DNA from: Acidobacteriota bacterium
GTDB lineage: Bacteria > Acidobacteriota > Terriglobia > UBA7540
Direction: 5' to 3'
Assembly (NCBI GenBank): GCA_021789565.1
Contig: JAJYJL010000676.1
Location: 1 to 5,488 of the forward strand
DNA length: 5,488 nt
In this document: positions 1-5,394 of the stretch, in pieces
How the letters are laid out: every line of letters begins with the position of its first letter
How positions within the stretch are numbered: the stretch's first letter is position 1
Notes under the pieces: generated by a model
What the model was told of the DNA's origin: nothing
Database searches by the model: none
The model's input: the letters and a program-made list of their open reading frames with translations, nothing else
Program-made: the position numbers and the translations under genes

Positions 1-2
1 CT

Positions 3-2249
3 GAGAGAGCGGAACCGCGTTCCTACCCTGTCCTGGACTTGCAGTTGGAGGGGACGGATTCTTACGCGTCCCTGCGCTCCTACTGGAACGTTCTTTCAAA
101 GCGGCGATGGACTGTTTTTACGACGACCCTCGTGATGACGACCCTCGTTGCCATTTATTCTTACAAGCAGAAGCCGGTCTATCGAGCTACAGCTGAGGTC
201 GAAGTTGATTCCGAAACTCCTGCGGTGCAGTCGGTCAACAACCTCTTCCAGACACTCCCGACGGATCCCACATTCCTTCAGACGCAGGTGGATGTTCTGG
301 ATAGTGGTAACCTGGCCTGGCAGACCATCCAGCAGTTGAAGCTTGACCGCAATCCCGAATTCATTTCGTCAGCCTCAGGAAATTTCGCGGCCATGGAACA
401 AACCTCTTGGGCTCAGCGGGCGCAGATGATCAAACGTTTCCAGGCCTCTCTGGTTGTTGACCTCGTCACGGGAAGCCGTATGATCAAGGTCAGCTATGAG
501 AGCACGGACCCGCGGCTGGCCGCTGAGGTGGCGAACGCGCTGGTCCGCAATTACAGGGAATACAACTTTCTTGCCCGCTACGATGCAACGCGCCAGGCTT
601 CCGGCTGGATGAGTGAACAGCTGAATGAATTGAAGGCCAAGGTGGAGCAGTCCCAGGAAGCCGTGGTCAACTACGAAAGGCAAAATTCGATCGTTAATAT
701 CAGCGGCAAGGAGGACATCGAAGGCCAGCGGCTGGCGGACCTGAGCCAGGATCTGACGGCGGCTCAGAACGATCTGGCGCAGCAGGAATCACTTTACAGC
801 ATGGTCCAGGCTAACCCGGAAAAAGTTGGTGTGCTTGCCCAGGACAGCCTCCTCCAGAACATGGAAGAGAAATTCGCTGATTTGCAAACGGCGTACGTTG
901 ACGCACTTGGACGGTACGGACCGAAATTTCCCAAGGTTGTCAGGCTGCGTGACCAGATCAGCGAAATCCGGTCGCTCATCAAGCAGGACCGCACAAGGAC
1001 AGTGGACCTCGTTACACACAACTATCACGTTGCGGTGGGCCGCGTGAAACTGCTGGCTGGTTCAGTGGCGCGTGAAAAGGCCAAGGTCGGAAACGTGAAC
1101 CAGTTGATGATCCAATACAACCTTCTTAAGCATGATTACGATACCAACCAGCAACTTTATGACAACCTGCTCGCCCGTGTGAAGGACGCCGCTGTGTCAG
1201 TCGGGTTGAAGGCCAACAATGTCCACCTGGTGGACCAGGCGCTGGCGCCTTCGGCGCCTGTAGGCCCGAGGAAAGGCCGGAACATCGCAATTGGACTTAT
1301 GGTGGGTCTGATCCTGGGAACGACACTGGCTTTCATGCGGGAAGTGATGGACACGTCCATTAAGATGCCGGAGGACATCGAACGGACCATTGCCGGGCCT
1401 GTGCTGGGAGTAATCCCGGCAGTCCACTCGAGGGGAAATCTGGGGTCCTGGTTCGGTCGGGTTGGAAACCAAGCGATCAAGGCCAACGACAAGGTGGAAT
1501 GGGCTGTCCTGAAACAGCCTACCTCCATGCTGGCTGAGTCTTACCATACGTTGCGGACCGCAGTGCTCTCGTCACCGCCGCGCTCGCCACAGGCTGTTTT
1601 GCTGACGAGCGCCGGCCCTTTTGAGGGAAAAACTTCCACGGCATTTAATCTGGCGACCGGGCTTACGCAGATCGGAAAGAAAGTCCTCTTTGTCGACGCC
1701 GACATGCGGCAGTCAGGTCTGAAGCGAATCCTCAACATGAATGGGCGCCAGGGGCTCAGCAGCATCCTGACCGGGGCCGGCCAGCTTGAGCAAGCGCTGT
1801 TTCAACCGCCTGACCAGGCACACCTCTGGTGCCTCCCGGCGGGGCCGCAGTCGCCCAACCCGGCCGATCTGCTTGCCTCAAAGGCCATGGAAGAACTGCT
1901 CGTCACGCTGCGCGGCCGCTTTGACCATATCGTTCTGGACACTCCGCCGGTTCTGATTGTGACGGACGCAACAGTCCTTTCTACTCTTGTGGATGGTGTC
2001 ATCCTGGTGACGGAGAGCCACGTGACCGCCAGAACCGCTCTGGTCCGTACACACCGTATGCTGGAAAATGCAGGAGCGAATATTCTGGGCTGCGTGCTGA
2101 ATAAGCTTGACCTGAGATATGACGGCCACTACGGGTCGAGCTACTGCGACTACGTTCGCTACTATCGTCAGAGCCGGCGGATGAAAAGGTTGGAGGCAGG
2201 TCCGCTGAACGCGAGTCCGGTTCATCCCTCCGATGGCAAGGAAGCATAA
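3..2249 (+). CDS. Wzc-like polysaccharide chain-length regulator / BY-type tyrosine autokinase (5' partial)
   Basis: Inner-membrane co-polymerase and bacterial tyrosine kinase that governs polysaccharide chain length and export. Numbering from the in-frame TTG at 39: Wzz-type N-terminal domain about 10-105 with membrane segment 24-42; periplasmic coiled-coil-rich region about 184-350; GNVR-like segment about 345-410 (QLY at 372-374); proline-rich run (PSAPVGP) just before the second membrane segment, about 415-432. The cytoplasmic kinase shows Walker A G526-T532 (GPFEGKT, K531), Walker A' with D553, D555 and R557, and Walker B ending at D634 followed by TPP. Six tyrosines lie between 694 and 709, the usual autophosphorylation cluster. 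All catalytic motifs are present, so it looks active. The frame is open to the window edge, with no ATG and no Shine-Dalgarno sequence before TTG 39; the true start is probably upstream. At about 736 residues or more it has the normal length for one-chain Wzc proteins. The family call is very secure; the start is not. Confidence 0.95.
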   Translation, partial: ERAEPRSYPVLDLQLEGTDSYASLRSYWNVLSKRRWTVFTTTLVMTTLVAIYSYKQKPVYRATAEVEVDSETPAVQSVNNLFQTLPTDPTFLQTQVDVLDSGNLAWQTIQQLKLDRNPEFISSASGNFAAMEQTSWAQRAQMIKRFQASLVVDLVTGSRMIKVSYESTDPRLAAEVANALVRNYREYNFLARYDATRQASGWMSEQLNELKAKVEQSQEAVVNYERQNSIVNISGKEDIEGQRLADLSQDLTAAQNDLAQQESLYSMVQANPEKVGVLAQDSLLQNMEEKFADLQTAYVDALGRYGPKFPKVVRLRDQISEIRSLIKQDRTRTVDLVTHNYHVAVGRVKLLAGSVAREKAKVGNVNQLMIQYNLLKHDYDTNQQLYDNLLARVKDAAVSVGLKANNVHLVDQALAPSAPVGPRKGRNIAIGLMVGLILGTTLAFMREVMDTSIKMPEDIERTIAGPVLGVIPAVHSRGNLGSWFGRVGNQAIKANDKVEWAVLKQPTSMLAESYHTLRTAVLSSPPRSPQAVLLTSAGPFEGKTSTAFNLATGLTQIGKKVLFVDADMRQSGLKRILNMNGRQGLSSILTGAGQLEQALFQPPDQAHLWCLPAGPQSPNPADLLASKAMEELLVTLRGRFDHIVLDTPPVLIVTDATVLSTLVDGVILVTESHVTARTALVRTHRMLENAGANILGCVLNKLDLRYDGHYGSSYCDYVRYYRQSRRMKRLEAGPLNASPVHPSDGKEA

Positions 2250-2276
2250 CGGTGCTTTGTTGTTGGCATTTGCCGA

Positions 2277-2292
2277 TCCACAAGCTTGTGGA
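2277..2292. promoter_or_regulatory. Perfect 16-base palindrome after the kinase gene (terminator stem or operator)
   Basis: TCCACAAGCTTGTGGA reads identically on both strands. As RNA it could fold into a 6-bp stem with a 4-base loop, followed by a moderately T-rich stretch (CTTTGATCTC) without a clean U-tract, so it would be a weak terminator at best. As DNA, a perfect dyad of this length suits a dimeric regulator. A smaller dyad, GGCA-TT-TGCC at 2265-2274, lies just upstream. The palindrome is clear; its role is not. Confidence 0.4.
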
Positions 2293-2408
2293 CTTTGATC
2301 TCTATATTCCTTCCAACGCGGCGTGGTTTTTGGGTGCGCGTGGAACCGGAGACCGCAACCAGCCAGGCAACTCCCACAAAGGCTAGAACATGAGAATAAT
2401 GCCGCCGC

Positions 2409-2423
2409 TGGCAAATTTTACGC
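2409..2423 (+). promoter_or_regulatory. Weak sigma-54-like -24/-12 candidate
   Basis: TGGCAAATTTTACGC has the TGGCA of the -24 box. It also has a GC exactly 10 bases after the GG, the spacing that sigma-54 promoters require. The bases before the GC are AC instead of the usual TT, and the CG after TGGCA is missing. If real, transcription would start near 2435, and the palindrome at 2277-2292 would lie about 150 bases upstream, where activator sites of such promoters often sit. A chance match is likely enough that confidence is low. Confidence 0.18.
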
Positions 2424-2477
2424 GATGTACCAAATAGCAACAATTTTTCAAAGCAGTGGAATAACAAAAAAATTTAA

Positions 2478-2528
2478 CTATTGTAATTACAATGACTTAC
2501 AAATTCGATACAAATGTACTTGCAAAAT
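2478..2528. promoter_or_regulatory. AT-rich putative operator array: 14-base palindrome plus phased TACAAAT repeats
   Basis: ATTGTAATTACAAT at 2480-2493 is a perfect palindrome. Its right arm starts a series of related words on one strand: TTACAAT at 2487, TTACAAAT at 2497, ATACAAAT at 2508 and TTGCAAAA at 2520, spaced 10, 11 and 12 bases apart, about one helical turn. TACAAATGTA at 2509-2518 is also a dyad (TACA-AA-TGTA). The 60 bases from 2461 contain only about 12 G or C. Such phased repeats suggest cooperative binding of a regulator on one face of the helix, or intrinsically curved DNA. It lies about 140-190 bases before the flippase start codon. The regulator is unknown. Confidence 0.4.
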
Positions 2529-2560
2529 CCCAGACGTCCCATTTCGGGGCTAAAACTCTC

Positions 2561-2575
2561 CTATTGTAGCCTACA
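2561..2575. promoter_or_regulatory. Second TGTA/TACA dyad in the flippase leader
   Basis: CTATTGTA at 2561-2568 repeats exactly the eight bases at 2478-2485, 83 bases upstream. It overlaps the dyad TGTAG-C-CTACA at 2565-2575. The shared TGTA...TACA core suggests a possible second half of the same operator system. Short matches like this can arise by chance. Confidence 0.25.
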
Positions 2576-2653
2576 TCTCTTTCAGGCCCGCTCCGTGCAC
2601 AGGCCCGCGCCAGCCGCATCCGGGGCCCTTGCTGTCCTGTTCCCGTTGCCGAA

Positions 2654-2658
2654 AGAGG
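2654..2658 (+). promoter_or_regulatory. Ribosome binding site of the flippase gene
   Basis: AGAGG lies 7 bases before the ATG at 2666, within GAAAGAGG. It is a reasonable Shine-Dalgarno sequence and supports this start codon. Confidence 0.5.
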
Positions 2659-2665
2659 CCTGCCG

Positions 2666-4171
2666 ATGAGCCGTACGCGGCGGCTCTTTGCAGGCATCGG
2701 CGCCTCCTGCGCACGGTTTGCCGTCACCGCGGCCTGCTCGCTTGTGGCAGTCCCTGTGTATTTGCACTTCCTGGGTACGGAAGCCTACGGCCTGTGGCTC
2801 GCGGTCCTGAGCGTTCTGGCGCCGCTGTCACTGATGAGCGTCGGTTTTCCCACCGCCAGCCAGAACCTGCTGGCGGAGGCGCGCGCCGCGGGCGACTGGG
2901 ACCAGGCGAGCCGCGTGCTGGGCACAAGTTTTATTTTTCTCCTTTGTGCGGCTGTTGCCGCGTGCCTGCTGATGCTGTCCGGGCTTCGGCTGGGCTTTGT
3001 GCAGGCACTGCTGAAGGCATCGCCGGGCCTTCGCGGCGACGTTGCTCCCGCGCTCCTGATTGCGCTTGGCGGCTTTGCCCTCAGCCAGCCGTTTCAGGTT
3101 TTTCGCCTGGCCTTCCGGGCCTTCGAGCGCGTTGACCTGGAGCAATATGGCCTCGCGGCATTCGGCACCGCCAATCTTCTTCTGACCATTTTTGTCCTGT
3201 GGGCGGGGCAGGGAATCATCGGCGTGGCGCTGGCCTACACCTTTCTGCAACTGGCCGGAGGGATCGCTTTTTTTGCCGCTCTCAGGCAGAAGTTCCCATG
3301 CCTGCATTTCTCCGTCAGGCTGTTTTCGCCCGGGCTGGCGCGCCGGATGCTTTCTCCGGGGTTCCACTTTTTCGTGGTATCGGTATCGGGTGTTCTGATG
3401 TGGGGAATCGACAATCTGGTGATCTCGGGGGTAATGGGCGTTGTTTTCGTAACGGCCTTTGCCATTGCGGCCAGGCTAACGTCTCTGCTGCGCGAAATGC
3501 TGGCCATGCCGTTCTCCACTTCCGCTCCCACCATCACGGCGCTGGGCGCGGAAGGCAAGGAACAATCCCTCCGGCGGCTCTTTTTTCTCTCCACCCGGCT
3601 GGCCCTTTTCGCGGCGGTCCTTTTCGGTGTGGAACTGGCCTTCTTTGGCCGCGGATTCATCCGGCTCTGGGCGGGCCGTTCCGCGGTAGTGGACCCGGCC
3701 ACCTTCATGGCGCTGATCGGTATCCTTATTCTTAACGTGCTCCAGCAGCCGTCGAACGCTTATGTCGTTGCCACCACGCGCCACCGGACGTTCGCATGGC
3801 TCAGCCTCCTGGAAGGAGTCGTGAACCTGGCCCTGTCCTGGTGGTGGGTCCACAAATGGGGAGTGCTGGGCGTCGCTCTTGGGACGCTGGTCCCGCACGC
3901 CCTGATTTCCGGCTTGTACCTTGTGATTGCGGGAACCAGAATGAACGGCTTTACATTTTCTGAACTCTGGAGGAAGAACGTCCAGTCGCTGGCGTTACCC
4001 GCAACCGCAAGCGCCGCTGCCGCGTTCTTCCTCCGGAATTTTTCTGGAAGCTGGCTTGAGTGGGGATTTTCCACCGGCCTCACGCTGCTTGTTTTTGCTT
4101 TGACGTGCTGGCTGGTTTCCACCACGGCGGAAGAGCGCGGATTGCTGGCCGGCGTATTGCGGACGGCGTAG
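2666..4171 (+). CDS. Wzx-type lipid-linked oligosaccharide flippase (polysaccharide transporter family)
   Basis: Multi-pass inner-membrane protein of 501 residues in the MATE/MVF/PST (MOP) flippase superfamily, expected to move undecaprenyl-pyrophosphate-linked repeat units from the cytoplasmic to the periplasmic face. The first 65 residues carry the typical family pattern: membrane segment about 14-36 ending VPVYLHFLG, then EAYGLW at 39-44 and SVGFPTASQ at 58-66. By eye there are about 14 hydrophobic segments, near 14-36, 42-62, 84-106, 124-143, 163-181, 184-205, 231-248, 252-270, 304-325, 343-361, 376-394, 397-421, 440-456 and 466-486. FIRLWAG at 331-337 follows the ninth, as is common in Wzx proteins. 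Positively charged loops and normal length suggest an intact gene. ATG 2666 is supported by an AGAGG ribosome site. A 416-base gap separates it from the kinase gene, so it may begin its own transcript. Substrate cannot be told from sequence; a related lipid-carrier exporter is the main alternative. Confidence 0.9.
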   Translation: MSRTRRLFAGIGASCARFAVTAACSLVAVPVYLHFLGTEAYGLWLAVLSVLAPLSLMSVGFPTASQNLLAEARAAGDWDQASRVLGTSFIFLLCAAVAACLLMLSGLRLGFVQALLKASPGLRGDVAPALLIALGGFALSQPFQVFRLAFRAFERVDLEQYGLAAFGTANLLLTIFVLWAGQGIIGVALAYTFLQLAGGIAFFAALRQKFPCLHFSVRLFSPGLARRMLSPGFHFFVVSVSGVLMWGIDNLVISGVMGVVFVTAFAIAARLTSLLREMLAMPFSTSAPTITALGAEGKEQSLRRLFFLSTRLALFAAVLFGVELAFFGRGFIRLWAGRSAVVDPATFMALIGILILNVLQQPSNAYVVATTRHRTFAWLSLLEGVVNLALSWWWVHKWGVLGVALGTLVPHALISGLYLVIAGTRMNGFTFSELWRKNVQSLALPATASAAAAFFLRNFSGSWLEWGFSTGLTLLVFALTCWLVSTTAEERGLLAGVLRTA

Positions 4172-4194
4172 AAGGCAGTCGACAAATCTGCCAA

Positions 4195-4231
4195 GGCGAA
4201 TGACACGAGTAAACTCGTGCCCGTTCTCGCC
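4195..4231 (+). repeat. REP-like hairpin repeat, copy A
   Basis: Inner stem CACGAGT (4204-4210) pairs perfectly with ACTCGTG (4213-4219) around a two-base AA loop. An outer stem GGCGA (4195-4199) pairs with TCGCC (4227-4231). The right arm and tail, TCGTGCCCGTTCTC at 4215-4228, recur exactly at 4325-4338 in copy C. CGAA precedes the hairpin in both copies. The palindrome plus conserved flanks resembles REP-type elements mobilised by RAYT (TnpA-REP) transposases; none is encoded in this window. Confidence 0.6.
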
Positions 4232-4269
4232 GAACGATGCGCAGGGTTTCTTGGCAAAGGGCACGTCTC

Positions 4270-4285
4270 AGGGACTAAAGCTCTT
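4270..4285 (+). repeat. Possible decayed hairpin repeat, copy B
   Basis: AGGGACT-AA-AGCTCTT has the same layout (T before and A after a two-base AA loop). Its 7-bp stem has four Watson-Crick pairs, two G-T pairs and one A-C mismatch. It lacks the GTGCCCGTTCTC tail, so membership in the family is doubtful. Confidence 0.25.
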
Positions 4286-4304
4286 GCAATGAATTTGCAG
4301 TGGC

Positions 4305-4338
4305 CCGAAGCGGCACGACTGAAGTCGTGCCCGTTCTC
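4305..4338 (+). repeat. REP-like hairpin repeat, copy C, flanked by CAGTGGC direct repeats
   Basis: GGCACGACT (4312-4320) pairs perfectly with AGTCGTGCC (4323-4331) around a GA loop, giving a 9-bp stem. The tail matches copy A exactly to position 4338. The seven bases CAGTGGC lie immediately left (4298-4304) and immediately right (4339-4345) of this block, like a target-site duplication. Compared with copy A, the second pair from the loop is changed on both sides (G-C to C-G), so pairing is preserved. The element ends only 13 bases before the glycosyltransferase start codon. Confidence 0.6.
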
Positions 4339-4351
4339 CAGTGGCATCGGA

Positions 4352-5269
4352 ATGAACACCCATCCTTCAATCTCGGTGATTGTTCCCACCTACAATCGCG
4401 ATCATTCGCTGATGGACTGCCTGGAGTCCGTGCTGGCGCAGGAATACGGCGGCCCAATGGAAACGATTGTTGTCGACCAGACCCGGGAGCACTCGCAGCA
4501 GGTCCTCGACTTTTTGGAGCGAAATTGCCGCAAGGTCAGCCGGATTGTCCAGCGGAAACCGGGACCGGGCAAGGCGCGGAACACGGGAGCGCAGGCGGCG
4601 GCAAACGATTTGCTGGTTCTTGTTGATGACGACATGGTGCTGCCTTCGGGAGCGGTGGCGCGGCTGGCGGGCCACGTTTTGGCGGGGCCAAACCGCGCGG
4701 TGGCCGGGTTGCCCATTTCCGACAAGGCCCCTGAAAGTTCATTTACCGAATACGCGCGCTTCTATGGCGACCGGATTCGCAACGTAAAATCAGGCCTGAT
4801 TGAGCATCGTTACTATATCCCCGCGCCGGCCTGTATTCCTGCCGGATCGTACCGGCAACTGGGTGGGTTTGATGAGGTCCTGGGGCGTCTGAGTCCTGCT
4901 GCGTATGGCGAGGATGACGATTTCTGGTATCGCGCGGGCCGGGCGGGCATCCGGCTCTTCATCGACCCCGGCCTGAGGGTCGCGCATCGTGACCACCTTG
5001 CGGGCGGCTGCGAATCCCGGCGGACCGATCCTGAACTGGCCCGGAAATACCACATGAGAAGCCTGGCCTATTTGCAAATCAAGCACCATGGGCGGATGGG
5101 CGCGCGCGGCTGGCTCACGCTGGCTCGTGGTTATATTGCCAACCGGGAGATCCTGCAAAACCGCCCCAGCCAGATTATTCGAAATTTCATAACTGCCCGA
5201 AAAGCGGTGTGCGAGGTGCGAGATTTTGTGGCGGGAGGCGCGAGGTTTTACTCAAGAGGATTGTTGTAG
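4352..5269 (+). CDS. Family 2 glycosyltransferase (GT-A fold)
   Basis: Soluble or membrane-associated cytoplasmic enzyme of 305 residues that transfers a sugar from a nucleotide-sugar donor to a growing repeat unit. GT2 marks: SVIVPTYNR at 8-16 opens the nucleotide-binding fold; D42 in VVDQT; GPGKARNTGA, typical of the segment before the metal site; D92-D93-D94 in LVDDDM, the DXD metal and donor site; GGFDE and then GEDDDFWYRAGRAG from 186, the acceptor and catalytic-base region. There are no obvious membrane segments, and the length is typical. ATG 4352 is chosen because GT2 proteins start a few residues before the VIVPTYN strand, and because extension to ATG 4289 or GTG 4217 would translate through the hairpin repeats. 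No good Shine-Dalgarno sequence precedes 4352, so translation may be weak or coupled. The sugar and linkage cannot be predicted. Confidence 0.9.
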   Translation: MNTHPSISVIVPTYNRDHSLMDCLESVLAQEYGGPMETIVVDQTREHSQQVLDFLERNCRKVSRIVQRKPGPGKARNTGAQAAANDLLVLVDDDMVLPSGAVARLAGHVLAGPNRAVAGLPISDKAPESSFTEYARFYGDRIRNVKSGLIEHRYYIPAPACIPAGSYRQLGGFDEVLGRLSPAAYGEDDDFWYRAGRAGIRLFIDPGLRVAHRDHLAGGCESRRTDPELARKYHMRSLAYLQIKHHGRMGARGWLTLARGYIANREILQNRPSQIIRNFITARKAVCEVRDFVAGGARFYSRGLL

Positions 5270-5284
5270 CGGCGGTCTGTGAGC

Positions 5285-5301
5285 GCCGGATTACGGCTTT
5301 T
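5285..5301 (+). terminator. Possible weak intrinsic terminator after the glycosyltransferase gene
   Basis: GCCG-GATTA-CGGC is followed directly by TTTT, 15 bases after the stop codon. The stem is only 4 bp and the T-run only 4, so efficiency would be low. An overlapping alternative stem, CGGCG (5270-5274) with CGCCG (5284-5288), competes with it. Confidence 0.3.
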
Positions 5302-5339
5302 CGTGACGGAGACTTTGCGAAAGCGGCGCCATATTTTCA

Positions 5340-5353
5340 GCGGCTAAAGCCGC
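5340..5353. repeat. Perfect short hairpin GCGGCT-AA-AGCCGC
   Basis: A 6-bp perfect stem with a two-base AA loop, in the same T-(AA)-A layout as copy A but with a different stem sequence. It may belong to the same broad class of intergenic palindromes. I recall similar CTAAAG-centred palindromes in Acidobacteriota genomes, but could not check this. Confidence 0.45.
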
Positions 5354-5375
5354 GTCGTATGTGTTGCCCGTGACG

Positions 5376-5392
5376 GCACGACTTCAGTGTGC
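5376..5392 (-). repeat. REP-like hairpin repeat, copy D (inverted)
   Basis: Read on the - strand this is GCACACTGAAGTCGTGC, identical to copy C (4313-4330) except for one missing G in the left arm, which leaves a bulge in an otherwise intact stem. It points opposite to copies A and C. On the side where copy C has CGAAGCG, copy D is followed after two bases by the tandem 19-base repeats, as if the element had been cut or abutted there. Confidence 0.55.
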
Positions 5393-5394
5393 AT

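Larger units (their letters stand above)
2250..2665. other. 416-base intergenic region, probable regulatory region upstream of the flippase gene
   Basis: There is no convincing gene here: open frames on either strand are short, start at TTG or GTG, and lack recognisable protein features. The region begins with a 16-base palindrome 28 bases after the kinase stop and passes through a mixed-composition stretch. That stretch contains a weak inverted repeat, 2311-2320 with 2337-2345 (one bulged A, 16-base loop). It then drops into an AT-rich island (2411-2530) and returns to G+C-rich leader sequence, where CAGGCCCGC occurs twice (2583-2591 and 2600-2608), before a plausible ribosome binding site. 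The abrupt composition change suggests a promoter or operator region, so the flippase gene probably has its own transcription start. This is inference; no promoter is convincingly identified. Confidence 0.6.
4172..4351. other. Repeat-filled spacer between flippase and glycosyltransferase genes
   Basis: This 180-base spacer is largely accounted for by short hairpin repeats: a small inverted repeat GGCAG...CTGCC at 4174-4178 and 4188-4192 with no following T-run, copy A at 4195-4231, decayed copy B at 4270-4285 and copy C at 4305-4338. No convincing promoter is visible. The following gene is probably read through from the flippase transcript, with these hairpins in the message between them; that is inference. 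Confidence 0.55.

Noticed and set aside
2262..2276. Sigma-54 promoter at TTGGCATTTGCC
   Set aside because: The GG and GC elements are much too close together; it is just a small dyad.
2222..2467. Possible 81-residue - strand protein with a short hydrophobic stretch
   Set aside because: TTG start, overlaps the end of the kinase gene, and no recognisable protein features or ribosome site.
2323..2553. Possible 76-residue protein on the + strand in the intergenic region
   Set aside because: GTG start without a ribosome site; composition shifts abruptly with the AT-rich island; no motif or membrane segment.
2629..3735. Two long + strand open frames (2629-3135 and 3199-3735) inside the flippase gene
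   Set aside because: They are out-of-frame shadows of a G+C-rich coding sequence, rich in Arg, Gly, Pro and Ala, with no recognisable family features; the flippase frame has clear membrane segments and family motifs.
4174..4192. Terminator after the flippase gene
   Set aside because: The GGCAG/CTGCC stem is only 5 bp and is followed by AAGGCG, with no T-run.
4195..4338. CRISPR array
   Set aside because: Only two clear copies, separated by about 110 bases, with hairpins of different stem length and no regular spacer.
4217..4351. Longer glycosyltransferase starting at GTG 4217 or ATG 4289
   Set aside because: The extra 45 or 21 residues would be encoded by the spacer and hairpin repeats, and the GTG lies inside copy A; GT2 proteins normally start just before the VIVPTYN strand.
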